A stretch of 64,000 bases of DNA from contig ADNK01000407.1 in NCBI GenBank assembly GCA_000320545.1, positions 1-64,000 on the forward strand, written 5' to 3'. Below are positions 14,013 to 24,225 of the stretch, piece after piece. The notes beneath the pieces are model-generated. The model saw only the letters and a program-made list of their open reading frames with translations. It searched no databases and had not been told where the DNA came from. Positions within the stretch are counted from its first letter, which is position 1. Each line of letters starts with the position of its first letter. The translations under genes were made by a program, and so were the position numbers. Source of the DNA: Bigelowiella natans CCMP2755 (lineage: Eukaryota > Cercozoa > Chlorarachniophyceae).

Positions 14013-14907
14013 CGATGATGCGGCGTTGTTGGAATATCTATCTGCCGCCGATCCCTGCTAACAATGCAGTCGGTGTGGTGGTGTTGGCGGTGATGGTTTG
14101 AAGACGATAACGACATCTCACGGTGGCTCATCATCATCATCATCATCATCATCATTTGCTCTTCACACTCACGTGTTATTACGATGAAACAATCAGACGA
14201 TGGTGCAGTGTGCTTCGCTGATGTCCCAGGAATCCGCTGTTCTCCTCCAAGAGTATCAGTACGCTCTCTTCGGTAGTGTGCTCCTCCTCGCTTCCAGCTA
14301 GAGAATCATTTTAGGGAGTAGTTAGGAAACAAAAGCCCTTGAAGACGAGGATGCTAGTTGCCGTGGCGTGGGTCAACAAACGATCTGCATTTTCAATTTT
14401 ATCTAGTCAGATTTTCTCGTATGTACGTGGAATATGTGCATGATTTCGAAACTCATTTGATTCTTCCTGCCTTTTTCATCCGGCTCGGTCTCCGTCCTCC
14501 CCTTTCTCCTCCCTCTCCCCCGTTTCCCACAGGCAATATACGAGGGCTGCAGAAAGAGATGGCTCTTGCCTTGGGGCCTCCCTCCTCGGTACATACAATA
14601 GGAGAAGCATCGACTGAATATACACATATACGCATGTATAATTTGGCGAAGAACGAGAAGTTCTGAAGCAGCGATTCCATTCTACGTTAGGAGGGACAAC
14701 CTCCGACTCCAGAACAGATTATGGAGAAAATTGCCTCAGCGGTATGTTGATCAAGTAAGCGGCTTTCTTCAGTCGCAAACACTAAAAAACTACCCCCCCC
14801 CCCCAGGTAGATGTACGAGTAAGTAGTGATGATAAATACACAGGTTGAGCAGGACGCCGTGCAAACGATAATTCTTACGTTTGCGGACCAAAGACGGTGA
14901 GTTCGTG

Positions 14908-14966
<59 letters not shown>

Positions 14967-15154
14967 TGTGTGTGTTTGATAATATTAAAAATGCGCGAGA
15001 ATGATGATTGTGTTGTTGGTCATGACTGATGGTAGCTGTGATGATGATGAGGAGGAGGAGGATGATGATGATGATGATGATGATATGAGAAGAGTGGACA
15101 AGGTTTTCACATGCACACCTAACAACTTAAATCATCATCATGATCATCATCATG

Positions 15155-15188
<34 letters not shown>

Positions 15189-15437
15189 CATCAGCTTAAT
15201 TCTGGAGGCAGTGGCGATGGGCAGCTTCCTACGAGATGCTGAAGATTACGTGCGTGAATGTGTTTATCTTCGCTTGCTTGCCAATGTTTCGCTGTTTCTC
15301 CCTCTCCTGTCCGTGTGAGCGTTAGTTCACACGATTATGTATGCACACACTCACACACAGACACGTGCACATGTACAAGCACGCACGGCCGGCCGGACCT
15401 ATACATAGATTAAATAATATGTGTGTGTATATATATG

Positions 15438-15493
<56 letters not shown>

Positions 15494-15625
15494 ACATGAA
15501 TAAAACTGTGCATTCCATAATAGGTTGAAAAGGAGTCCACGTCCGACATTTTAACACCACTTCCACCGCTGCCGTTCGATGACAACTCCATAAAGGGCCT
15601 CCTAGGCGACGGTGGGCAAGCATAA
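9111..15625 (+). CDS. DUF760-type protein with plastid-type presequence, at least 21 exons
   Basis: ATG 9111 opens MPENRGARMISRWR, followed by the hydrophobic IAMILNALLIIASLMIIT and a Ser/Thr/Arg-rich tail, a signal-plus-transit layout for a complex plastid. The E2-E3 junction is unresolved. From 9999 all exons join in phase: 9999-10075, 10184-10236, 10414-10553, 10917-10958, 11267-11324, 11861-11929, 12108-12195, 12305-12355, 12555-12593, 12859-12911, 13180-13244, 13385-13466, 13870-13958, 14197-14272, 14533-14588, 14691-14741, 14844-14896, 15195-15249, 15524-15625 (TAA). The segment MSQVYMTSVMFGYFLRRVD matches what I recall of DUF760, a family of photosynthetic organisms with unknown function. 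An acidic linker (DPSEEEEDEFHYDEE) leads to a second helical half. Almost every intron carries a microsatellite. The gene structure is firm; the family call is from memory. Confidence 0.78.
10978..11133. repeat. (GAT)n plus (TA)n(TG)n microsatellites in an intron
   Basis: GATGATGGT-type triplets (10978-11022) are followed by a TA tract (11071-11100) and a TG tract (11101-11132). All lie in the DUF760 intron between 10958 and 11267. Confidence 0.9.
11700..11753. repeat. (TA)n(TG)n microsatellite
   Basis: A TA tract of about 16 units is followed by a TG tract, inside the DUF760 intron 11325-11860. Similar TA/TG tracts are at 12968-13002 and 15439-15492 in the same gene. Confidence 0.9.
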
Positions 15626-16351
15626 AGCGTTGTGATAACCGCAATTTAAGATCGATTACATCATGGCTGTAGTGGTAGTAGTAGTAGTGGACTGTGTAGA
15701 TTAGAAGTAGTTATTGTAGCGCGGTGATGACATTGTTGTTGATGAAATGATGATTATACATGGCGCTTTAACGATATTGTAGTAATTTTAAATCAATTGA
15801 AGTTCGATTCACTTGTACGTCATCCCGACGAAAGCCTGTAGCTGTACGCTTACGCATGTACGTGGTAATGTACATGCATATGTTCTAGATGTGTTCATTT
15901 ATGACTAATTTAGCTCGCTAAGCTTAATGACACAATAACGAGACATCTATGGTCCATCTAGGGCATGCTAGCATGTATGTAGCCATTGTGTGTCTTAGAC
16001 GTAGCACAAAACCGCAGCTAAGTATACAAGTACACGCATCTAGACAAGTCGCTCTAGCACACATGGTGCGACGATGCGCATCTACAGATATCTAGATATC
16101 TTAAGGCATCTAGCTAGCTAGCTAGACATACATCTAGACATGTCTAGCTAGATGTCCTAATCTGCAATGCGCACAGCTAGACAGCTAGATAGCCTTCAAC
16201 AACATCGATTTGTACATCGCAAGACGGGTGTAATTAATCAATCAAATTTGTTCAACATCGATTTGTACATCAATGACATCTCTGCTAGATCTAGTAGATC
16301 TGCGCAATTTGTGTACAGGTTCATCATGCATATTGATCTAGTGATGGTCTA
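15626..16351. other. Intergenic, CTAG-rich island begins (about 15840-16340)
   Basis: Downstream of the DUF760 stop. From about 15840 the sequence fills with CTAG, GCTAGC, CATG and ATCTAGA motifs (CATCTAGCTAGCTAGCTAGA near 16107, CATCTAGACATGTCTAGCTA near 16131). No gene seen. Confidence 0.7.
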
Positions 16352-16408
16352 GTGGTCATGTGGCTACGTGGCTGTAGGATCCAAGATAGCGGGGAGAAAT
16401 GGGCTTCG

Positions 16409-16795
16409 ATGAGCTACATTAGCAGCAATCCCTTCGCGTCGCTGGAGGCAAAGCCGCTGAAGAAGAAAAGGAACAGAAAGAAAAAACGCAAAAACAAAAA
16501 GGAGGATGCCACTATCGCTGATCAAACGAACAAGGTCATTCTAGGAAAAGATGTCAACACTGATGTCAAGGAGACCGAATTGCCACACAAAGATGGAAGG
16601 GGCACCACGAAGAAAGTTTTGACTTCTAGCTTCGGCAACAATCTTCATTCCGCAAGAGTGATGCAAGATTTAAACCCACACGAGGAGGATGAATTCAAAC
16701 GCACACAGGACCGCGTGTTGACACTTGCTACATCAACAGCACAGTCCCGCGCACAAAAGCTAAGCAGCTACCGCAAGCCCGCCAAAAGGTTATGA
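16409..16795 (+). CDS. Small lysine-rich hypothetical protein (128 aa)
   Basis: An intronless ORF inside a CTAG-rich gap. From ATG 16409 it reads MSYISSNPFASLEAKPLKKK, then a Lys/Arg block (KKRNRKKKRKNKKED) like a nuclear or nucleolar signal, then a polar tail ending in SSYRKPAKRL. An in-frame ATG at 16352 would add 19 residues that look non-coding. Its composition differs from the repeats on either side, which argues for real coding, but I recognise no family and it could be a remnant. Confidence 0.4.
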   Translation: MSYISSNPFASLEAKPLKKKRNRKKKRKNKKEDATIADQTNKVILGKDVNTDVKETELPHKDGRGTTKKVLTSSFGNNLHSARVMQDLNPHEEDEFKRTQDRVLTLATSTAQSRAQKLSSYRKPAKRL

Positions 16796-17617
16796 GGTGG
16801 CCACATATTGTGCACACATCTAGTCATGTTTTGCGTGCACTTTAATGTGCCATGCGAAGTACGCATGATCTAGCACGCATACAGCTATACTAGATAGGGA
16901 TATATCTTCATATGCCGCTCTAACTAGCTTATAAGCTAGCTAGGTGACAACGATTTACAGTCCTGTACTCCATCATGCGATTCTGGGCTGGCTGTGCCCA
17001 TGCTAGCATGCATGCATGTACCGATGATGTAAGCCCATCTCTAGATCTAGCTAGCCAGCGTCTTCATAGAATAACGTCATATCATAATGTAACATTCTTC
17101 CTGTCCGCACAGTCTACTCCATTTTCTGAACCGCAGGTTTTCCAGAAAACCTTTCATTCGAACATCATCCAAAGTCATATCGATTCCCCCGCCGCAGCAA
17201 TTCTTGCATGGGTAATGTAATGAAATATATTGGCTGTCCACTAGAAGACAGTTAATGATTTATCCCGAGACATGACAATATTAACTGTGTCGCGGGACAA
17301 AAATGCATCTTAAGTATGTCTTCTTCGTTGTTTTAACAACCAGCAGTGAATGCGTCAGCAAGTAAATCGTGCGGTGATTGTTTTGGAACAACACGCGACA
17401 TACCCCCCTATCGTAGGGCAAGGATCTGTTTTCCGGCAGCAGTTGTGATCATCGTGTGTGAATGCATTCAAGCATATGAGTTCATATACGACACAACTAC
17501 TTCATACCGTGCTAATCTTGCTTTGCGTGCCTCTTCTATCCGTTGCTTATCCTGCGGACAATGATGACCTCAAATAAGTAACATGCAGGTATGCACATCT
17601 GTGCATGCGTTCATGTA

Positions 17618-17655
<38 letters not shown>

Positions 17656-17835
17656 TTGAAATTAGAAATACTAAAGTCGAAAAGCGCGTTGTGTTGGAAT
17701 TCTCAGTCTGCACCACCACTTTACCCACTTTTAACCACTGTTTCCTCTCTATTTGATGTGTATGAGTGACAATGCAATTCTAACCAAAATAGTCTTACCA
17801 TTACGATGAAACAACATTAGGGAACAACTTTGCAC
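16796..17835. other. Intergenic, second half of CTAG island and a (TG)n tract
   Basis: CTAG/CATG-rich sequence continues to about 17060 (CATGCTAGCATGCATGCATG near 17000). A TG tract lies at about 17620-17651. A short ORF (17346-17564) has no coding-like features I can defend. Confidence 0.6.
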
Positions 17836-17919
17836 TTAATGATGTCGGATGGAAAATATCATCGGCGTTTTGTTCGCCACATCTTCGCAATCCGATTTCA
17901 AAAGTAATCTGACACGAAT

Positions 17920-17960
<41 letters not shown>

Positions 17961-17964
17961 TGTA

Positions 17965-17995
<31 letters not shown>

Positions 17996-18920
17996 ACCGG
18001 CAAGGCTGCGAGTGTGTTGACATCTCTCTTGCTGTTCCTTAAGAAGAACAGTCCTACTAAGATGATTGCGGACACTCCTAAAACGGCGCTCCCAATCGGT
18101 GTACCAGCCCCGACTAATGAGGACAATTTAACGTGAAATAATGAGGCAAAACTAGAGGGATTGTTGCTTCTACTCGATCTTTCATCATCATTGGCATTAT
18201 AAATTTATTTTCGCCGCCACCACAGTATCATCTGTACTAGCGTATTTTTAACAAATTACAATCGGCTCCGATGGTGGACGACTCGAGTTCTAGCTTAGCG
18301 CATTGTTTTCTCAAATTTTCAATGTCTCCCTTGTCTGTTTTCAGGCTTTCCGGGTTCTGCTCAAGCTTGCAAATGGGCATACACCAGTAATCAGTAGATG
18401 TTGCAGGAGGTTCACTTCCATCAACTCCATCATTTATTTCATATCAATTCCTGTTCATTATTCACGATTTCCCTAATATAGAAGCATGTGTAAGATGGCT
18501 ACCACGTCGCAGAGCTTCTTCAACCGCTTTCTGTAGGACTGCGACAACGGTAGTGGCCCATCACTGTATCATCATCATTCATGCATTTCCGTCAGCACCC
18601 GATCAGGTCAAAGAAGAAGAAGAAAAGAAAAAAAAAAGAAAAAGAAAAAGAAGACAGTGACAAAATTATTTCTCCGCTCGATATGATCGATTGATAATGA
18701 TGACTGAAGTAAACGTGCGCTGCGGCACTTTTTGACACATTGTCGAAAGGAGGTGTAATATTTTCATTCAAGAAGCCTCTTTTCATAGCTCAACGGTCGT
18801 TCATATCATATATGCGATAAGGTATGGCAACCTGTCCGCAGCTGTCCACGAGACGTCGCACTCGGCAGGAAGGACTGCGAGGAGGAGGAAGAATACTCCC
18901 AAAAGCCAACATTTGAAGTT
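17836..18920 (-). CDS. Putative type I membrane protein (signal peptide, Cys-containing ectodomain, one TM)
   Basis: Minus-strand exon-like pieces read in order. At about 18918-18834, CWLLGVFFLLLAVLPAECDVSW is a classic signal peptide with donor GTTGCC. At about 18525-18493, SYRKRLKKLCDV is flanked by AG and GT. At about 18390-18265, CMPICKLEQNPESLKT continues with ENLRKQCAKLELESSTIGAD and ends at a GT donor. At about 18135-17995, KLSSLVGAGTPIGSAVLGVS runs into the transmembrane AIILVGLFFL with a basic RNSKRD stop-transfer. No family recognised. The tail beyond 17995 runs into (CGA)n and (GA)n repeats and its end is unknown. Start exon and joins are tentative. Confidence 0.45.
17921..17996. 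repeat. (CT)n followed by (CGT)n microsatellites
   Basis: A CT tract (about 17921-17957) is followed by a TCG/CGT triplet tract (about 17965-17996). This is probably intronic or 3' sequence of the minus-strand membrane-protein gene. Confidence 0.85.
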
Positions 18921-19023
18921 ACAGCTATTTCCAATAGGTATGGACAACAAAGAAATTCACAATAATCAATGACCGCAATTGAATACAGCCAGATCTACTT
19001 CCAAATTGCACACGTAGACACAA

Positions 19024-19485
19024 ATGCACACGCACATGGAAGGCGAAACCCCCTTTCGAGGAAAACAAGAACACAAGATTGTGGAGAACCTCATCATCGA
19101 CGACGAGCTTTGCCAATCAAATGTGGGAAATCTCGGGAAATCCCCCAAAATTATTGTCGCAGTAATGAAACGAACTCGCATTCGTGATCTACGACTCCCG
19201 TATGAAACAGGAGTCCAAAACAGCCGGAAAGAACTATGGAAATTTTGCCTGCCGAGGAAGCTCTTGCCACGAAAAACAACACTGATCATTATTGTCATCC
19301 TTCTCCTAACAGCTACTTTTAGATTATCCTGGTATAGGCCGGACGACTTCTGGAGAAGTTGCCTTAATTACTGGATAGCAGCAGTTTGTGCTCGTCTTTG
19401 CATAGATCTAGTCACGAAAAAATCTTTAAAAATATGTGGAATTCGTGGAGATCGCATGCCGTTTTCGAAATGCGGTAAGGCATAA
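19024..19485 (+). CDS. Candidate small membrane protein ORF (153 aa), uncertain
   Basis: The longest ORF in an ambiguous stretch. It has a polar N-terminus (HKIVENLIIDDELCQSNVG), a hydrophobic TTLIIIVILLLTA segment and LNYWIAAVCARLCIDLV, and it lacks an intron, unlike its neighbours. The opposite strand is also largely open here, and the minus strand just downstream (19500-19765) is clearly protein-like, so this ORF may be a shadow. No family recognised. Confidence 0.25.
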   Translation: MHTHMEGETPFRGKQEHKIVENLIIDDELCQSNVGNLGKSPKIIVAVMKRTRIRDLRLPYETGVQNSRKELWKFCLPRKLLPRKTTLIIIVILLLTATFRLSWYRPDDFWRSCLNYWIAAVCARLCIDLVTKKSLKICGIRGDRMPFSKCGKA

Positions 19486-19499
19486 ACGCAGTTTTTCCC

Positions 19500-19765
19500 T
19501 GCGAGCGTCGTATAAATCTCGAGACCATCTGTGCTTCGCACTGATCCTAACCATGTCCCCCATCCAAAGACGTGGATAGTTTCTTGACCAATGGTAATGG
19601 CAGCCAAAATAATACCCCAAGGGGCAAGGACAATGTAGGTCGCACAGATATAATACAGAAGTATCCATTTGCCGTCTTCAAAGCAGGATAAATCTCAGTC
19701 GTTTGAATTGGCACCCAATTCGTACCCCAACGAGAACCATTCTCACCGTGAATGTTAAGTGTCAT
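19500..19765 (-). CDS. Minus-strand exons with two related W-G-T-x-W segments, unassigned
   Basis: From ATG 19765: MTLNIHGENGSRWGTNWVPI and QTTEIYPALKTANGYF. A second stretch, in another frame and so separated by an intron, reads VFGWGTWLGSVRSTDG followed by LEIYTTLAGKNCVYALP. The two share W-G-T-x-W...T...EIY..L. I could not place the splice sites: the donor after ANGYF and the acceptors tried give frame conflicts. These may be the 5' exons of the membrane-protein gene at 17.8-18.9 kb or a separate gene. Confidence 0.35.
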
Positions 19766-20365
19766 TTACCCATGGAAACAGAAAACATATGAATATAAGA
19801 TCCTTTTTTCGCTACCCCTCGACTCTTTACCCCCACTGTTTGATCACTCTTCGCTTTCCGAACGTTTCAGTGCGTCAGCGAAGCACATCCATCGGCTTTT
19901 AAGCAAATTTGAGAAATAAACACATGCAGACATCTATGCTTCATGCATAGCACAAGCCCTATCCATGCATACAATAGCTAGTCATGGAATAGAAATAAGT
20001 TGCGCGCAGCAATGATTAACACCGTCAGCTAGTCATCCGATATCAATGTCGATCTTTACTAGCTCGATCATGTACTTGTTGTGGTACCCCAGCCGAGCGC
20101 AACGCCACTACTAGTTGTGCATTATATATGCGTGCGGTACAGCGTCACACTCATGCAATATGTTGTTCCTGACTACACACTGAAAATTTTGTCCGAGCAT
20201 CACACTTCCATTATTATATGATAACTAGATAAGCCTATAGAAGCGCCTTGGACAGGCTAGCAGGCTATGCACATACAGGATCGGAGCAATATCAGCAATA
20301 CAGGTTTTGTGTGTTCATGTGCAGTGTGAATTATATGGCTGGAGGATACCTATGCTATTCAATGA
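19766..20365. other. Intergenic, mild CTAG-rich island (about 19920-20290)
   Basis: CTAG, CATG and TGCA motifs are enriched but less dense than in other gaps (ATAGCTAGTCATGG near 19974). It lies downstream of the calpain 3' end. No gene seen. Confidence 0.55.
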
Positions 20366-21070
20366 TTATGACAACAAGGAACTGACGGTTAGGATCCTAC
20401 ACGAATGGTTCCACGTGCACGTTGCGGTAAGCGTTGCTACAACTATCTTTCTCCCTCTTCTTCCGTCAACACCCGAGAATTCACCTCTCCCAGCAGACCG
20501 TAGTGCTTCTCCTCGCCGCTCGACAGGAGGAGCCTTAAAGTTCAAAGTCACTAAAGGCTCTCTACTCTTCCCACAAGCCTCACATCTGCTGACAACGTCA
20601 ACTCCCAAAGAATTGCTACTGTTATTCCGTGTATTGGAGTTTCGAAATGTGCATCTAGGACACGTCCAGAAGGAAGTAGAGGAGGAGGAGGAGGAGCCAT
20701 TCAAAGGGACTTGTCCGTTCTTTTCTTTGCCGCTGCTACTGATGACAACCCCCGGCCTTCGATATGCGATGTGCATATTGAGTAGCCTCAAGCCAACGGA
20801 CAGCTTCTTTTGTGCTCCACCAGAAATGTGAGAGGAGGTGCCGAGGTATTTTGTAGCAGTGGGAATGCGTTCTTCGCATTTTCCGTACTCCAAGATCAAC
20901 AGCGCAACTGCCCCCCCTTGCAAAAGAGTGAGGTGGTACCCACCGTGTCGGCGTGCGGAGGAGGTTCTTAGGGAGGAAGAGGAGGAGGTCAAAGTGGCAG
21001 AACTTCGCACGATCGCCATCAGCCCCCTGTTGTTGACATTATCACCAACATAATTATCAACAATCATCAT
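20366..21070 (-). CDS. RanBP2-type zinc-finger segment, 3' part of the calpain gene or a separate gene
   Basis: The ORF reads GGYHLTLLQGGAVALLILEYG, a poly-Ser stretch, then FWTCPRCTFRN followed by SRCEACGKSREPL, a RanBP2-type zinc finger (W-x-C-x2-C ... C-x2-C) as found in RanBP2 and the SOL calpains. It follows the calpain ORF on the same strand after 170 bp. A donor near 21249 (GTAAAG) would remove the calpain stop, but the obvious acceptor (CAACAACAG, about 21032) gives a different frame, so the join is unproven. Either the calpain carries a C-terminal finger, or this is a small neighbouring gene. Confidence 0.55.
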   Translation of the reverse strand: MMIVDNYVGDNVNNRGLMAIVRSSATLTSSSSSLRTSSARRHGGYHLTLLQGGAVALLILEYGKCEERIPTATKYLGTSSHISGGAQKKLSVGLRLLNMHIAYRRPGVVISSSGKEKNGQVPLNGSSSSSSTSFWTCPRCTFRNSNTRNNSSNSLGVDVVSRCEACGKSREPLVTLNFKAPPVERRGEALRSAGRGEFSGVDGRRGRKIVVATLTATCTWNHSCRILTVSSLLS

Positions 21071-21240
21071 CTCCTCATCGTAGCAGCAGCATCATTATAA
21101 ATGGCCACCGACAGCCGAGATAACCCCCTACATATAAGCAGCAGTGACAACGACAACAAACAACAAGAACAACAGCAGATACTACCTACCTCTATTAAAT
21201 AATAATATTATTATTACTACTTGCTACTGCTACTCTTCCA

Positions 21241-22453
21241 TTACTTTACGGCAGTGTCGGGAAGAGGTGCTCGCCGCACGACATCGACCTCATTCGCGCT
21301 AAATATTGACAAGTGAAAAGGGGCGACACGGGCCTGTTGCTGGTGGGATCGTATGCGGAAGACGAGCGGTGTGACTATGTACTCCACGTTCGGCTGCAAG
21401 ATCATCTCGATATGCGCGCTACGCACAGCGCCGGACAGTATTGCGGCTTCACACGCCCACTCCCCGTCGTCCCTGTTGCCCCTGTCGCCGCTATCATCGC
21501 CTTTCCCGCCCCCCGATTTGTTAGCGTGGCGCTGATGGGCATCCACGCTACTGCTACCACTACTACTGCTCGAACAGATGGATAACCCCATATCAGTGTA
21601 GAAGCGTGCGCGACGACCCCTCCCCCTCTTGGTTGGCTGGAGCAGCATGATGTAGCACCATGTGGGCTTACGGACCTTCAGCCTGTACTCGAACCCCCCC
21701 CCGCCGACCAGCATCCTGCCCGCCGCCGCCGGTCCCAACGCGCCTTCATCGGCAAACGTGCGCGTGCTCCACTCTCTGTGGGCTTTGCAGACGTCTACCT
21801 CACTGAACCGCATGAGGAAATCAGAGTAGGTCATCCAGAATGTCCCGTCGTTCTTCAAGGTGGCGTTTCCCAGCAGGGAGCGCAGTTGGAGAGTCCACCT
21901 CTCAGAACTCCGCGCCCATTCCCCAGTCCACTCCTGCCGCCCCCACGGGTTGCGCACGCAAACCAGCCGAAGGGGTGCTGCTGCTGCGGTGTGTTGACTG
22001 ATGATGCTGGTGTTGCCACCGCTGCTGCTGCTGTATTGCTTATACTCCTCCCTTTGTAGCCTCTCGGCAAGCTGTTGGTCGGCACTTATACCAGTGATGG
22101 CGGGCTCCGCATTGGTGGTGGAAGGGTCCTCCCCCCGCACTCCTCCTCTTCCCGCTATCGCACCGCTTCCTCCCCTCTCGCCCCCCCCCCCCATTCCAAA
22201 GCAAGCCTCGATCTTGAGCTGTCGACCAATTGGTATACCCGACACTTCTCTGACGTCCAGAATCGAGTAAGCATGGTTTCCAACAAGACCTACGTCTTTC
22301 AGCCCAAGGCTGTAATGGCCTGTGATGCTGGCACCCATGGGAAAGCCTTCTTGGTGAAACGATAGAAGCCGAGCCCATGTCGCCTCGGAGTCGAACCGAT
22401 CGCTCCCGAACTCAATGCTCTCAGTAGGGCAGCCCTGTTGCACAGTGGTAGTA

Positions 22454-22490
<37 letters not shown>

Positions 22491-22547
22491 GATGTACGAT
22501 GTTGGTTGCAGGTAGGTGCGCATATTAAGAAGAAAAGATGGATGTTG

Positions 22548-22586
<39 letters not shown>

Positions 22587-22625
22587 CTGGGTACAATTTG
22601 TTTCTATTCCGCTTAGGATAATTTG

Positions 22626-22658
<33 letters not shown>

Positions 22659-23275
22659 ATACATATATCACTAGCACTTGTTCGGACATGTGTATCGGTC
22701 GGCTCTAGCATCACCGTCAAGTCTTGCAGCGCCTCGTGGACCCAGCCCCCGGAGATCGCTTGGTAAGAACCGTGGAACTTTGCGTAAGCCTTTTCAAGGA
22801 TGGGCGCCCAGATTACACGACGTGGTGCTTTGGAGTACGCAAGCTGCCATTGATGATGAGCTTCCTGCTCCTCTTTAACGCTTAGAATGAAGGAGGAGGG
22901 GGTGGATGTGGAAGAGGTTTTGCGCTTGTTCTTAGCTCTTTTTTTCTCGCGTACAGGCAGGAAGTTGTCGACCATGATCTGAGGAGGGAAGAGATACCAA
23001 AGAGGGTAATGTTGGAGTGGTGTATATAGGAGGTGTTAAAATGATTTATATTTCGTCCAACAATTATCTATTAATTAGCAGGATGCTACCATTCTCCAGC
23101 CCCCATCGAGGAATAGCCGCACGGTGTAGCGACCCTTCTCCTCCTCGCTCTCATCATTGCCAGGTTGAATGGTTCTTATCCTTGTTTTTGACCGTGAAGA
23201 GAGTGAGCAGTCATTCTTGATTCGAGGGGCACCAACACGAGAGGACGATGGCGGGAAGAATATGTTCTACGCGAA

Positions 23276-23312
<37 letters not shown>

Positions 23313-24191
23313 AGTTGTGTGGTTGGACTCGTTACCCGCACTTCATACATGCGCATACGTGTACTACTATAAAGTACTGCTATAACTACTAACCCTAATA
23401 AGATCAGGTCGGCGCTCTGCCACAACCGCGACAGCTGAGAGAAACCAGCAGTCGCCTACAGAGCCTTGTACGATATCGGTGGAACGGAAGATTCGACTAC
23501 TGCTGCTGCTGCTGCTACTGCCATGATTGCTGGCGCTCCCTCCCTTCGAAGCCAACTTGTACGATGGAGGGCCAAAACGACGCCATTTTAGGCGCAGGAT
23601 GGCACTAGAGTGCCACGTTGCCCTACTGTCGGCCCATAGGAAGAAGCCGCAGCGCCTCTTTGCGTCTCTCTCCGCGCAGCTCCAAAATTCCCGGCCTTGA
23701 TTCACTCCCTCCTTCCCCACGGTGCGGATACGTGCTCTCTTTTTGCATCGGCAGAGAGGCGGTGCTCTGGACGAAGACGACGGCGACAAAGATGGTTGCT
23801 TGCCACTGCCTCTTCGGCCATCCAGCGAGGAAGGGCATGGTGGGAATTGGGGGTCGGTAAATAATGTCGTTGTCGTCGTTGTCGATAAAGAAGCGCCTCT
23901 TTTCCTCTTCATCATCATTTGCATCAATGGATGGAGTGCCTTCTGCTTTTTATAACTCGCTGTTTTCTCCTCATTTTTGGAAGAAGAAATATTAGTAGTA
24001 GTGGTTGTTGTAGTGATAGGAGGAGGAGGAACGGGGGAGGGGAGGGGAAGACTAGTTGTAGTTGTAGCAGCACTAGCTGGAGTAGAAGAAGAAGCATGCG
24101 TGGTATTCTGGCTCATCATTAGCTGTGTACTCACATCTCCATTGGATCTCTTTCTCCGCTCTGGGAAGATTGATGTCTTTGTGGTGGGTTG

Positions 24192-24225
<34 letters not shown>

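Noticed and set aside
15840..17060. CTAG island as a transposon with terminal repeats
   Set aside because: No terminal inverted repeats, target duplications or transposase frames could be found; the palindromic words are spread throughout.
21313..22365. Several + strand ORFs over the calpain exon
   Set aside because: The minus strand carries an uninterrupted calpain domain with catalytic motifs; the + frames are reverse-complement by-products.
22447..22490. Regular spaced repeats as a possible CRISPR array or protein repeat
   Set aside because: They are uninterrupted triplet microsatellites with no spacers, and the sequence is eukaryotic.
23388..23396. ACTAACCCTAAT as a telomere-like repeat
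   Set aside because: A single CCCTAA word inside a splice junction; no tandem array.
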